Below are positions 18,004-26,836 of a stretch of DNA of 64,000 nt, one piece after another. Below the pieces are notes generated by a model that worked only from the letters and a program-made list of their open reading frames with translations, ran no database searches and was not told the DNA's origin. Every line of letters begins with the position of its first letter. The stretch's first letter is position 1. Source of the stretch: Azospirillum formosense (lineage in GTDB: Bacteria > Pseudomonadota > Alphaproteobacteria > Azospirillales > Azospirillaceae); contig NZ_CP159403.1 in assembly GCF_040500525.1 (NCBI RefSeq), positions 201,001 through 265,000 on the forward strand, written 5' to 3'. Both the position numbers and the translations under genes were made by a program.

Positions 18004-18552
18004 TTAGCAACCGCCGCCGCGCGTCATCGCGCCGCCCAGCATGGCGCCGCCCAGCGTGCCGGCGGCGGTCGCCGCCAGCTTGCCGTCGCCGCGCCCGAAC
18101 TGCGAGCCGACCAGCCCGCCGACGGCCGCTCCGCCCAGCACGCCGATCAGGTCGCCGTCGAGCGGGCCGCATTCCACCATCGGCGGCGCCGCGCGGACCG
18201 CGCGCGGGCGCTGCTGGACGATCACCGGCGGCGGTTCCTCGATGTAGACGGGGGCCGGGGCGTAATGCACGACCGGCGGCTCCTCGTAGACCACCACCGG
18301 CGGGGGACGGCGGACGATCACCACGCGCCCGTCGCCATAGCCGCCGTCGATGTAGCCGTGATCGTAGTAGCGGGCCCGCTCGCGGTCATGGCGCTCGCGC
18401 TCGTGGTGGCGCTCCTGCTTGGCGCGCCAGCCGTGGGCCGGCGCCCAATCGGGAGGATCGGCGAGGACCGGGGACGCTCCAGCGCCCAAGGCCGCCACAC
18501 CGGCAAGCAGCGCGATGGCGATGGATTTGGGGGTGAAGCGGATGTGCGTCAT
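18004..18552 (-). CDS. Exported glycine-zipper protein
   Basis: A protein of 182 residues. A signal peptide runs to about ASPVLADP. A charged His/Arg/Glu stretch (RHHERERHDRERARYYDHG), then a Pro/Val/Tyr region with repeated E-E-P-P (VVYEEPPVVHY, VYIEEPPPVIV) follow. The C-terminus is a glycine-zipper helix (LIGVLGGAAVGGLVGSQFG.. GTLGGAMLGGAM) like the 17-kDa surface antigen family. Such proteins usually lodge in the outer membrane. I chose 18552 as the start because it opens the signal peptide; longer in-frame starts exist. Convergent with ispE. Confidence 0.75.
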   Translation of the reverse strand: MTHIRFTPKSIAIALLAGVAALGAGASPVLADPPDWAPAHGWRAKQERHHERERHDRERARYYDHGYIDGGYGDGRVVIVRRPPPVVVYEEPPVVHYAPAPVYIEEPPPVIVQQRPRAVRAAPPMVECGPLDGDLIGVLGGAAVGGLVGSQFGRGDGKLAATAAGTLGGAMLGGAMTRGGGC

Positions 18553-18688
18553 GATGGCTCCAGGATACGTCTCATCCGGATGAACATCCGGGGGTCGAGT
18601 CTTCATCCATCCGACCGCTCCAAGGGGCGTGATCTTTTTGGGGTGCGCGAAAGGGGTAGCCCGTCCTTGGCTTGCTCCGCCGTGCCCC

Positions 18689-19564
18689 TCACGCCCACAC
18701 CGGTTCGGGAAGGCTCTCCGTCAGCAGGGCCGTGACCATCTCCACCCCCGCGCTCCGCGCCGCGCTTCCGGTCAGCAGCGCCAATTCGGTTTCCGGCAGC
18801 GCCGGCAGGCCGTCCGCCACGCCGAGGAAGCGGGCGCCGGGCGGCAGGGCGCTGTGGGGGAGCACGCTGACGCCCAGCCCGCCGGACACCGCGGCGCGCA
18901 CCCCGGCGTGGTTGGGGCTGGAATAGGCGACCCGCCAGCGCCGTCCGGCGCGCTCCAGCTCGTGCACCGCGCGGTTGCGGTAGACGCAGCCCTGCGGGAA
19001 CAGCACCAGCGGCAGCGGGTCCTCGCGGTGCAGGTCCTCCGCCGCCGGGCCGACCCAGCAGAGCGGCTCCCGCCACGCGCGCAGCGCGCCGGGGCGGCCG
19101 GGTTCCTGCTTGACCAGGGCGATGTCGAGGTCGCCGCACTCCACGTCGGCGCGCAGCCGCACCGACAGGGCGCAGCGCACGTCCAGCCGCAGCCGCCGGT
19201 TCGCCCGCGCGAAGTCGGCGAGCAGCAGGGGCAGCCGCTCCACCGCGTAATCCTCCGGCACGCCCAGCCGCACCACCTCCGCCGCCGGGCGCCCGGAGAG
19301 GACGGCGTTCGCCTCGTCGTTCAGCGCCAGCAGCCGGCGGGCGTAGCCGAGCAGCCGTTCCCCGTCGTCGGTCAGCACGACGGCGCGGCTGTTGCGGTCA
19401 AGAAGCGGCAGGCCGACCTGCTCCTCCAGCCGGCGGATCTGCTGGCTGACCGTCGATTGCGTCTTGTGCACCCGCTCGCCGGCCCGCGTGAAGCCGCCGG
19501 CGTCCACCACCGAGACGAAGGTGCGCAGCAGGCCCAGATCCATCTCGCGCATCGGATCGACCAT
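18689..19564 (-). CDS. LysR-family transcriptional regulator
   Basis: A protein of 291 residues with the standard N-terminal helix-turn-helix (LLRTFVSVVDAGGFTRAGE.. VSQQIRRLEEQVGLPLLDR) and a LysR substrate-binding domain. It is divergent from an EamA transporter gene across 104 bp that contain a perfect ATGATATCAT palindrome. By family precedent it controls that transporter; the effector is unknown. Confidence 0.9.
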   Translation of the reverse strand: MVDPMREMDLGLLRTFVSVVDAGGFTRAGERVHKTQSTVSQQIRRLEEQVGLPLLDRNSRAVVLTDDGERLLGYARRLLALNDEANAVLSGRPAAEVVRLGVPEDYAVERLPLLLADFARANRRLRLDVRCALSVRLRADVECGDLDIALVKQEPGRPGALRAWREPLCWVGPAAEDLHREDPLPLVLFPQGCVYRNRAVHELERAGRRWRVAYSSPNHAGVRAAVSGGLGVSVLPHSALPPGARFLGVADGLPALPETELALLTGSAARSAGVEMVTALLTESLPEPVWA

Positions 19565-19584
19565 TCACGTTTCGAATGCAATGA

Positions 19585-19594
19585 ATGATATCAT
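19585..19594. promoter_or_regulatory. Candidate LysR operator
   Basis: A 10-bp perfect palindrome (ATGATATCAT) in an AT-rich patch midway between the divergent LysR and EamA starts. Its position, 21 bp before the LysR start, fits an autoregulatory LysR site. Confidence 0.4.
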
Positions 19595-19668
19595 CCAATT
19601 TCCAAATGAAAAGGTCCCGCGCCATCCTCTCTCCGACGCGCACCATTCCGCATGGGAGAGGACCGGCC

Positions 19669-20568
19669 ATGACGCACGCTGCCACGCACCCCTTACCCCT
19701 GACCGACCCGCGGGCGGCGCCGCTCGCCCTGGTCGTGCCCTTCTGCCTCGCGTGGAGTTCGGCCTTCGCCGCCGGAAAGGTCGGGCTGGCCGACTGCCCG
19801 CCGCTGCTGCTGCTGGCCTTCCGCTTCCTGATCGCCGGGGTGCTGCTGGCCGCGGTCGCGGCGTGGCAGGGCGAGTACCGGGGGATGGCCGGACGGACGC
19901 TTGGCCTGCTGGCGCTGCTCGGCCTGCTCAACCACGCGCTCTATCTGGGGCTGAGCTACAGCGGCATGACCCACGTGTCGTCCGGCCTCACGGCACTGAT
20001 CGTCAGCGCCAACCCGGTGCTGACCGCGGCGCTGGCCGCCCTGCTGCTGGGCGAGGCGATGACCCGGCGCAAGGCGGTGGGGCTGGCGCTGGGGGTGGCC
20101 GGGGTGGCGCTGGTGGTGCGCGGACGGCTGGGCAGCGGGACCGACGCGCCGCTGGGCATCGCGCTTGCGGTCGGCGCTCTGGTGGCGCTGTCGGCGGGGA
20201 CCTTGCTGTTCAAGCGGCTGGCGCCGCGGACCGGGCTGCTCGCCGGCACCGGGGTGCAGGTGCTGGCGGCGGGGCTGGCGCTGTTGCCCCTCGGGCTGCT
20301 GCTGGAGGACGCCGGGTCGATCCGGCTGACCGCCGGCTTCGCCGGGTCGCTGGTCTATCAGGCTTTGGTGGTGTCGATCGGCGGCTACCTGCTGTGGTTC
20401 CGCCTGCTGCAGCGGACGAGCGCCACGGAGGCCAGCGCCTATCACTTCCTGATGCCGCCCCTGGGCATGCTGTTCGGCTGGGCGCTGCTGGGCGAGACGG
20501 TGCAGCCCTGGGACCTGCTGGGCATCCTGCCGGTTGCGCTGGGCATCCGGCTGGTGACGCGGGGGTAA
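19669..20568 (+). CDS. EamA/DMT-family transporter
   Basis: A protein of 299 residues with ten predicted membrane helices arranged as two EamA repeats (first: WSSAFAAGKVGLADCPPLLLLAFRF; second: YHFLMPPLGMLFGWALLGETV). Members export amino acids or other small metabolites across the inner membrane. The substrate is not visible. Probably regulated by the divergent LysR gene. The start at 19669 has GGAGAGGA upstream; an in-frame ATG at 19585 falls inside the operator-like palindrome and is unlikely. Confidence 0.88.
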   Translation: MTHAATHPLPLTDPRAAPLALVVPFCLAWSSAFAAGKVGLADCPPLLLLAFRFLIAGVLLAAVAAWQGEYRGMAGRTLGLLALLGLLNHALYLGLSYSGMTHVSSGLTALIVSANPVLTAALAALLLGEAMTRRKAVGLALGVAGVALVVRGRLGSGTDAPLGIALAVGALVALSAGTLLFKRLAPRTGLLAGTGVQVLAAGLALLPLGLLLEDAGSIRLTAGFAGSLVYQALVVSIGGYLLWFRLLQRTSATEASAYHFLMPPLGMLFGWALLGETVQPWDLLGILPVALGIRLVTRG

Positions 20569-20571
20569 GGA

Positions 20572-20600
20572 GCGTATCCTGGCAAAAGGGATACGCCTTT
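20572..20600 (+). terminator. Probable rho-independent terminator
   Basis: A perfect 8-bp stem GCGTATCC/GGATACGC with a 9-base loop, followed by CTTT, begins 4 bp after the EamA stop. The T-tract is short. Confidence 0.5.
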
Positions 20601-20629
20601 CGCGGGGGATCAGGTTGCGCCCTGCGATT

Positions 20630-20647
20630 GTTACGTTTTCATGACGT
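20630..20647 (-). promoter_or_regulatory. Weak Pho-box-like sequence before the Na/Pi gene
   Basis: On the minus strand, ACGTCAT-GAAA-ACGTAAC has the 7+4+7 spacing of a Pho box and about 9 of 14 consensus bases. Its orientation is opposite to the gene. Listed because the downstream gene is a phosphate transporter; could be chance. Confidence 0.2.
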
Positions 20648-20697
20648 CCCACTCTCCATCGTCCTGTTGTTGAGGCCCACACGCCGGGAGGCCCGCC

Positions 20698-22392
20698 ATC
20701 TCGACCGCCGCCGTCTCGCCCACCCTGGTCCTGATCGACATCCTCGGCGCCGTGGCGCTGCTGCTGTGGGCGCTGCGGCTGGTGCGGACGGGCGTCTTCC
20801 GGTGGGGCGGGGCGGCGGTTCGCCGCTGGGTCGGCTACGGCACGCGCAACCGTCTGGCCGCCTTCCTGGCCGGGGTCGCCGCGACCATCGCGGTGCAGAG
20901 CAGCACGGCCACCGCGCTGATGACCGCCTCCATGGCCGGGCAGGGCTTCATGACCACCCCCATGGCGCTGGCGGTGATGCTGGGCGCCGACGTCGGGACC
21001 AGCCTCGTCGCCCGGTTGCTCGCCATCGATCTGCATTGGCTGTCGCCCAGCCTGCTGCTGCTCGGCGGGGCGCTGCACGCGCTGGGCGGCGAGCATCGCG
21101 GGCGGCGGGCGCTGGCCCGCATCCTGGTCGGCATCGGGCTGATGCTGCTCGCCCTGAAGCTGCTCGGCGCGGCCACCCTGCCGGTCCGGGAGTCGGCGCT
21201 GGTCCAGGCGATGCTGGAGGCGTTGGGCGGCGAGCCGCTGTTCGCGCTGATCGTCGCCGCGGCGCTGACCGCGGCGGTGCATTCCAGCCTCGCCACGGTG
21301 ATGCTGGCGGGGTCGCTGGCCGGAGCGGGGGTGATCGGGACCGAGACGGCGGTGGCGCTGGTCCTGGGCGCCAATCTGGGCGGCGCCGTGCCGGCGGTGC
21401 TGGCCACGGCGGCCGACGGCGCGCCGGCGCGGCGGGTGCCGCTGGGCAACCTGCTGGTGCGGGTGACCGGGTCGCTTCTGGCCCTGCCGCTGGTGCCCAT
21501 GGCGTCGTCGTTCCTGGCCGGCATGGCCCCGCTGACGGCGGTGGTCAGCGCGCACGTCGCCTTCAACGCCGCGCTGGCGCTGCTCTTCCTGCCGCTGGTG
21601 ACTCCGCTCGCCCGGCTGACCGAAGGGCTGCTGCCCCAGCCGGAGGACGCGGGCGAGGACGCGGCGACGCCCCGGCATCTCGACGAGTCGGCGCTGGAGA
21701 CGCCCTCCGTCGCCATCGCCGGCGCGGTGCGCGAGACGCTGCGGCTGGGCGATCTGGTGGAGGATATGCTGTGCCGCAGCCTGACCGCTCTGCGCCAGAA
21801 CGACGAGCGCCCGATCGCCGAGGTCAGCCGCGCCGACGACCGGGTGGACCGGCTGCACACCGCCATCAAGCTCTACCTCGCCAAGCTCGGGCGCCGTCAC
21901 CTGGATGTGGAGGAGACCCGGCGGGTCGACGACCTGATGGCCTTCGCCATCAACCTGGAGCACATCGGCGACATCATCGACAAGAGCCTGATGGAACTCG
22001 CCGCCAAGCGCATCCGCCACCACCTGCATTTCGCGCCGGAGGATTTCCGCGAGGTCGAGGAGCTGCACCGCCGCACGGTGGAGAACCTGCGCACGGCGCT
22101 GGGCATCCTGATCGGGGAGGACCGGCGGCTGGCCCGCCAGCTCGTCGCCGGCAAGGACGCGGTGCGGGCGCTGGAGCGCACCGCCACCGCCCGCCATCTC
22201 GACCGCGTGCGCCGCGGCGATGCCGCGAGCATCGAGACCAGCGCCCTGGTGCTGGACATCCTGCGCGACCTGAAGCGCATCAACGCCCATGTCGCCGCGG
22301 TCGCCCTGCCGATCCTCGATCAAGTGGGGGAACTCAGCGAGAGCCGCCTGAAGGTGGTCGGGCTGCCCCGGCTGGAAAGCCGCGACGTGTAG
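20698..22392 (+). CDS. Na/Pi cotransporter family protein (apparent AUC start)
   Basis: About 564 residues. Membrane domain ~1-310 with two Na/Pi repeats, each with the Q-S-S-T-A-T or H-S-S-L-A-T signature (AVQSSTATALMTASM, AVHSSLATVMLAG). The C-terminal cytoplasmic PhoU-like helical domain spans ~340-560. It imports phosphate with sodium. In-frame ATG/GTG/TTG codons are absent until GTG 20752, which would cut into the first helix. A GGGAGG lies 6 bases before an in-frame ATC at 20698, giving (M)STAAVSPTLVLIDILGAVALLLW, a complete first helix. I therefore call 20698 with an AUC start, or a mutated or misread ATG. The conservative start is 20752. Confidence 0.85.
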   Translation: MSTAAVSPTLVLIDILGAVALLLWALRLVRTGVFRWGGAAVRRWVGYGTRNRLAAFLAGVAATIAVQSSTATALMTASMAGQGFMTTPMALAVMLGADVGTSLVARLLAIDLHWLSPSLLLLGGALHALGGEHRGRRALARILVGIGLMLLALKLLGAATLPVRESALVQAMLEALGGEPLFALIVAAALTAAVHSSLATVMLAGSLAGAGVIGTETAVALVLGANLGGAVPAVLATAADGAPARRVPLGNLLVRVTGSLLALPLVPMASSFLAGMAPLTAVVSAHVAFNAALALLFLPLVTPLARLTEGLLPQPEDAGEDAATPRHLDESALETPSVAIAGAVRETLRLGDLVEDMLCRSLTALRQNDERPIAEVSRADDRVDRLHTAIKLYLAKLGRRHLDVEETRRVDDLMAFAINLEHIGDIIDKSLMELAAKRIRHHLHFAPEDFREVEELHRRTVENLRTALGILIGEDRRLARQLVAGKDAVRALERTATARHLDRVRRGDAASIETSALVLDILRDLKRINAHVAAVALPILDQVGELSESRLKVVGLPRLESRDV

Positions 22393-22410
22393 GGGCGGAA
22401 GGCCGCGGGG

Positions 22411-23343
22411 TTACTGCGGCATCTCCCCGGTCAGGGTGGCGCTCAACCCCTGCAGCAGGCCGAAGCGGCACCCCTCGCCGAAGGTGGCGCGCAGCCGCGC
22501 CGGGTCGCCGATCGACACGCGGATGTCGCCGGCCCGCGCCGGCTGGTGCTGGCGGCGCACCCGGCTGGCGCACAGCTCCTGCAGCACCTCCAGCAGCATC
22601 AGCAGCGAGGTCGGGCGGCCGGTGCACAGGTTGAAGACCTCCGCCCCCTGGGGGTGGCGCTCCATCGCCTTGACGAGGACATTCACCACGTCGCCGACGA
22701 ACACGAAGTCGCGGACCTGTTCGCCGTCGCCGAAGATCGTCACGTCCTCGCCCTGCGCCACCCGGCGGGCGAAGATCGAGATCACCCCGGAATAGGGCGA
22801 GGAGGGGTCCTGCCGCGGCCCGTAGATGTTGAAGAAGCGGAAGCCCGTCGTCGGCACCCCGTGGATGGCCCAGGCGACGTTGGCGTGCAGCTCGCAGCCC
22901 AGCTTGTCCACGCCGTAGGCGGACAGCGGGCGGGTTGCGGCGTCCTCGCGCAGCGGGGTGGCCGTGTTGTCGCCGTAGACCGCGGCGGAGGAGGCGTAGA
23001 CCACCGGCACCGGGTTGCCGTTGCGGGCGCTGCGCGCCGCCTCGAAGACGGTGACGGTGCCCGACAGGTTGGTGCGGTGGGTCTCCGCCCACAACTCGCG
23101 CGAGCGCTGGACCGACGCGACGGCGGCCAGATGGAACACGCCGTCCACCCCCTGGATCGCCTGATGGACGGCGTCCGGATCGGCGACGTCGCCGACCACC
23201 AGCTTCGCCAGCAGCGGCTTGTTCTCCAGGCGGCCGGTGCTCATGTCGTCCAGGATGGTGACCCGGTGCCCGTCGCCGATCAGCCGGTCAGCCAGATGCG
23301 ATCCGATGAAGCCGCAGCCGCCGGTCACGAGAAAATGGGCCAT
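22411..23343 (-). CDS. NAD-dependent epimerase/dehydratase (UDP-glucose 4-epimerase type)
   Basis: A protein of 310 residues, an extended short-chain dehydrogenase. N-terminal Rossmann motif T-G-G-C-G-F-I-G-S-H at 7-16, AAVASVQRS after strand 4, the catalytic SSAAVYG serine, and Y-G-V-D-K (Tyr and Lys of the YxxxK pair), followed by FFNIYGPRQ. This is the pattern of sugar-nucleotide 4-epimerases. It acts on an NDP-sugar in the cytosol, feeding surface polysaccharide. Convergent with the Na/Pi gene; no glycosyltransferase neighbours here. Confidence 0.88.
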   Translation of the reverse strand: MAHFLVTGGCGFIGSHLADRLIGDGHRVTILDDMSTGRLENKPLLAKLVVGDVADPDAVHQAIQGVDGVFHLAAVASVQRSRELWAETHRTNLSGTVTVFEAARSARNGNPVPVVYASSAAVYGDNTATPLREDAATRPLSAYGVDKLGCELHANVAWAIHGVPTTGFRFFNIYGPRQDPSSPYSGVISIFARRVAQGEDVTIFGDGEQVRDFVFVGDVVNVLVKAMERHPQGAEVFNLCTGRPTSLLMLLEVLQELCASRVRRQHQPARAGDIRVSIGDPARLRATFGEGCRFGLLQGLSATLTGEMPQ

Positions 23344-23713
23344 CCGCCGTCCTTTCCACCATCGCTAAGCATGGCTTCATAGTGGCGAGGGGGGGCTGGA
23401 CCGACCAGACCATCTTAGGGGTAGGGGATGGCGCATGGGGTGCGCCGGTTCTGGCCGTTCGGGGTGCGGCACCCCGAATCGGCGGCGTATCGGGGGCGTT
23501 TTCCGACACCCTCGCGGCGGGCAGGCGGGACCGAGGGTTCAACAGCCTTATCCACCGTCTTATGCACTTTTTTGTGGATAACTTCGGTCAAGAGGGCCGG
23601 TGGCCGTCATGATGCCTCCCGGACACATTGTGTGCCGGAAGACACAGCGGGATAATGCAGGCCCGCCGTCCTTTTGGCCCGCCGCTCGATGGCTTGCCGT
23701 TGGTCGGCGGCCG
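23344..23713. other. Gene-free 370-bp interval
   Basis: Lies between the divergently ending epimerase start and the 3' end of the receiver gene. Two short plus-strand frames cross it but have unconvincing composition. The only clear content is a cluster of DnaA-box-like sequences with a T6 run. Confidence 0.5.
23548..23581. promoter_or_regulatory. Cluster of DnaA-box-like 9-mers
   Basis: Within 34 bp: TTATCCACC (23548-23556, one mismatch), TTATGCACT (23560-23568, two mismatches), and TGTGGATAA (23573-23581), the exact reverse complement of the consensus DnaA box TTATCCACA. A T6 run separates the last two. In DNA this rich in GC, three such sequences together are unlikely by chance. Either an origin-like or DnaA-regulated site. 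Confidence 0.55.
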
Positions 23714-24109
23714 TCAGCCGGGCTCGGAGTGCGGTGCCGCGGACAGCAGGCGGGCCACCGCCTTGCGCAGTTCCTCATTGAGGAAGGGCTTGTAGAGCAC
23801 CGCGTCCGCCGCGAACATCTCGGCCATCTTCAGGGCGTAGCCGGCGGGAAGGTTCGGCGCCCCGCCCGACATGGCGAGCACCTGCGCGCCGGGGTTGCGG
23901 GTGCGCGCGGCCTTGATGACCTCCACCCCGTCGGCCTCCGGCATCAGCACGTCGGTGACGATCAGGTCGAAGAGCGCGCCGCCGTCGAGCAGGGCGATGG
24001 CGACGCGGCCGTTTTCCGCCTCCACGACCTCATGGCCCGCCTGTTCGATCACTTCGGTGACCGCCAGCCGCACGGCGGCCGAATCCTCAACGACCAGCAC
24101 CTTCGCCAT
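23714..24109 (-). CDS. Single-domain response regulator (receiver)
   Basis: A protein of 131 residues consisting of one CheY-like receiver: acidic pair E8-D9, phospho-accepting D53 in IVTDVLMP, and K107 in LYKPF. No output domain. The start overlaps the 3' end of the upstream kinase gene by 23 bp, so it is translated with it and is almost certainly phosphorylated by it. Likely a phosphorelay intermediate or a regulator acting by protein-protein contact. Confidence 0.88.
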   Translation of the reverse strand: MAKVLVVEDSAAVRLAVTEVIEQAGHEVVEAENGRVAIALLDGGALFDLIVTDVLMPEADGVEVIKAARTRNPGAQVLAMSGGAPNLPAGYALKMAEMFAADAVLYKPFLNEELRKAVARLLSAAPHSEPG

Positions 24110-26129
24110 GAACCAGCATCCCATGTGTCGTTTGGCCCGGTCCGCCGGGCGGGGCGGTGGGCAGGTCGATGATGAAGGACGTTCCGCGTCCGAGGGTGCT
24201 CTCGACCCAGACGTCGCCGCCCCCGTTCCGCACGATACCATATACCACCGAAAGCCCAAGCCCCGTCCCTTTCCCGACCGGTTTGGTGGTGAAGAAGGGG
24301 TCGAACACACGCTGGCGTGTCCCCTCGTCCATCCCCGTGCCGGTGTCGGTCACGGTCAGCCGCACATACCGGCCTTCGCCGAGTTGGCGGAGGGGCGTGT
24401 CCCGTTCCTTGATGGTCAGGGAACGGGCGTCGATGGTCAGGGTGCCGCCCTGCGGCATGGCATCGCGGGCGTTCTGAATCAGGTTGAGGAGGACCTGGGT
24501 CAGTTCGGTCGCGGTGATCGTCACCGCGTCCAGGCCGGGCTCAAGACGCGTGCGCGTCCCGATGGAGGGCGGCATCGACGGGGCGGCAAGCTCCAGGGCC
24601 GAATGAACGGCGTCCTCGAGGTTGCCCGGCGGCGAGTCCGCCACCTCGACGCGGGCGAACTGGAGGACGTCGCGCATGATCGTGCGGGCTTTCACCCCGC
24701 TGTCGTGGACGGCGTTCAGGTAGGCCTGGAGCTTGCGATCCTCGCCGGCGCGGGCGCGGGCCAGATCGGACAGGCTGATGACCGGCTGCAGCAGGTTGTT
24801 GATCTCGTGGGCGAGGCCGCCGACGAGGCTGCCGAGCGCCGCCATGGTCTGCTTCTGCCGCGCCGCTTCCGCCGACTGGCGCCGCGCGCTGATGTCGCTG
24901 GTCGTGCCGCGGTAGCCGAGAAAGGTGCCGTTGCCGTCATAGCGCGGCGTGCCGCTGACCATCACCCAGCGCGCCGCCCCTCCCGGCGAGGCGAGCGGGA
25001 AGGAGAGGCGGCGGAAGGGCTCCCGCCGGTGCAGCGCCTCGATCAGGATGGGGAAATCCTCCTCCGGACGGTTGCGGTCCAGGAGATCGGCGTGGGTGAA
25101 ACCGAGAAGCTCCGCCCCGCCCCGCCCGGTGGACTCCTGGGCGCGCGGCGACAGGGCGGTGAAGCGCCCGCGCTCGTCGGTTTCCCAGAACCAGTCGTTG
25201 GAGCATTCCAGAAGCGCCCGCCAGCGCGCCTCGCTCTCGCGCAGTTCGGCGGTGCGGGTGGCGATCAGCGCCTCCAGGCCGCTCAGATGGTCGCGCAGGG
25301 CCTCCTCGCTGCGGCGCATCCGGTAGAAGGCGAGGTCGTAGGGATTGCGCAGCGCGGTGACGATGATCGCCCGGTAAAGGAGGTAGAAGGACAGGATCTT
25401 GATGAAATGCCCCAGCGCGTTCACCACCCCGTGCGGACGGTCGTAGAGCGTGAAGATCAGCTCCTGCGGGGCCAGCAGCGCGATGCCGGCGAAGGTCAGG
25501 CCGAACACCCGGGGCTCGAACTGCCGTCGCCGGCCGCACAGCAGCAGGCAGGCGACGACCGCCGCGGCGCTGAACGCGTATTCGGCTCCGATCTTGAAGG
25601 GCGTCAGGCCGACGCCGGGAACGAAGGCGTCCGGCATGATGCCGAAGGTGAAGATCGACAGCAGGCTGCAGGCGACGACGGTGGCCTGGATCAGCAGCAC
25701 GTCGCCGGCGCGCAGCCGCGTTTCGGTCAACAGCGGGGCGGCCAGGAAAACCGCGGCCTGGAGGGCGCGGGCGGCGATCCAGAGCTGGGTGGACTGGTTG
25801 GCGCCGGCCTCGCCGATGACGTTCATGCCGGGAAAGGCGATGGCGTGGAGCAGGTCCAGCAACGCGATGCCCGGCATGGACAGGCCGACGAAGGCAAGGA
25901 ACGGCGACTGGTTCGTATCGCGCGTGTTCCAGGCGATCGTGAAGATCGTCATGGAGATGGCCACGGCGAACAGCTCGGCGCAGAGATGGAACAGCAGGTA
26001 GTTGTGACGGACCAGCGCCGCCAGAACCGCGGTGAGGATCAGCAGGGCGGCCAGGCCGGACAGGAAGGAACGGTCCCCGAGCCATCGGGCAAGCATCGGT
26101 CGGATGGCGGACGGCTGGGTCCCGCTCAT
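24087..26129 (-). CDS. MASE3-PAS sensor histidine kinase
   Basis: A protein of 680 residues. Residues ~20-265 are a multi-helix membrane sensor of the MASE3 type (LFHLCAELFAVAISMTIFTIAWNTR). A short coiled linker leads to a PAS domain (~300-415, ending YRGTTSDISARRQS), a HisKA domain with H441 in GGLAHEINNLLQP, and a HATPase (NLIQNARDAM, DTGTGMDEG, FFTTKPVGKGTGLGLSVVYGIV). H-E-I-N-N and the long ATP lid are typical of NtrB-like kinases. The receiver gene overlapping its 3' end is the likely partner. Ligand unknown. Confidence 0.9.
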   Translation of the reverse strand: MSGTQPSAIRPMLARWLGDRSFLSGLAALLILTAVLAALVRHNYLLFHLCAELFAVAISMTIFTIAWNTRDTNQSPFLAFVGLSMPGIALLDLLHAIAFPGMNVIGEAGANQSTQLWIAARALQAAVFLAAPLLTETRLRAGDVLLIQATVVACSLLSIFTFGIMPDAFVPGVGLTPFKIGAEYAFSAAAVVACLLLCGRRRQFEPRVFGLTFAGIALLAPQELIFTLYDRPHGVVNALGHFIKILSFYLLYRAIIVTALRNPYDLAFYRMRRSEEALRDHLSGLEALIATRTAELRESEARWRALLECSNDWFWETDERGRFTALSPRAQESTGRGGAELLGFTHADLLDRNRPEEDFPILIEALHRREPFRRLSFPLASPGGAARWVMVSGTPRYDGNGTFLGYRGTTSDISARRQSAEAARQKQTMAALGSLVGGLAHEINNLLQPVISLSDLARARAGEDRKLQAYLNAVHDSGVKARTIMRDVLQFARVEVADSPPGNLEDAVHSALELAAPSMPPSIGTRTRLEPGLDAVTITATELTQVLLNLIQNARDAMPQGGTLTIDARSLTIKERDTPLRQLGEGRYVRLTVTDTGTGMDEGTRQRVFDPFFTTKPVGKGTGLGLSVVYGIVRNGGGDVWVESTLGRGTSFIIDLPTAPPGGPGQTTHGMLVHGEGAGR

Positions 26130-26344
26130 AACGGTCGGCTCCGCGGTGGACGGGAGGGGCGGCCCACGGATGGCCCGGTCGGACGACCGCGCACGCCGCT
26201 GGACCGATCAACACACCAAATCCCGTCGCGGCGCAAGCCGGACGTTGAGCACCGTCACCGGTCGCGACATTTCCTCACAGGAGAGCGGTGGCCGCCGTCC
26301 TGTTCTCGGGACATGCGCCGTTCAGCGGGAACACCGCCTGACAA

Positions 26345-26731
26345 TCAGCCTTCCTTGGCGGGCTGGGCCGGAGGCAGGTCGAAGGGCGTGCTGACGAAGG
26401 GGTCGCCGCGGCCATGGCCGGCCCGGTCGTGACCTTTCTCGGTCGCCGCCTTGCGGTAGTAGCCGACGATGAACACGCGGACCGCGTTGGCCAGCGACAC
26501 GGCGTTGCCGCGCGACCGGCGGGACTGCGAATCCAGGCGGTCCTTGAGATCGCTGCACAGCTCGTCCACGGTCAGGTCTTCCCGGTGGCAGATGTCGTCC
26601 AGCGCTTCCCAGTAGGACGGCTCCAGCCGAAGCTGCGTCGGGTTGCCGAACAGCTTGACGGTGCGTGCCACCAGAGGGATGGCGTTCAGCGGCGATGGCG
26701 CGTTGGACGCCTGTGAATCCTGACCCGACAT
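26345..26731 (-). CDS. Ribbon-helix-helix domain protein (downstream paralogue)
   Basis: A protein of 128 residues. The centre (VKLFGNPTQLRLEPSYWEAL then ICHREDLTVDELCSDL.. SLANAVRVFIVGYYRKAA) fits the ~70-residue RHH_4 fold: a beta strand for operator contact and two helices. The C-terminal ~35 residues are Pro/Gly-rich and probably disordered. It is closely similar to the frameshifted RHH gene at 30287-30594, so paralogues flank the YcaO-TfuA-Crp genes. Likely DNA-binding. A longer start at 26779 is possible. Last gene of the minus-strand cluster, 105 bp after the Crp gene. Confidence 0.75.
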   Translation of the reverse strand: MSGQDSQASNAPSPLNAIPLVARTVKLFGNPTQLRLEPSYWEALDDICHREDLTVDELCSDLKDRLDSQSRRSRGNAVSLANAVRVFIVGYYRKAATEKGHDRAGHGRGDPFVSTPFDLPPAQPAKEG

Positions 26732-26836
26732 AGCCCTGTATTCCTTGACTGTCAGCCGTGTTTCATGTCGTTCAGCCAATATAGCGTGATTGAAAAAATT
26801 TGCGACGATAAAACTCGGCGGATGTGCGCGGTGGCC

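Noticed and set aside
23382-23655. Two overlapping short plus-strand frames in the DnaA-box gap
   Set aside because: The apparent LIH.. LMH.. FVDN residues are simply the DnaA boxes translated; composition is poor and starts overlap the epimerase promoter.
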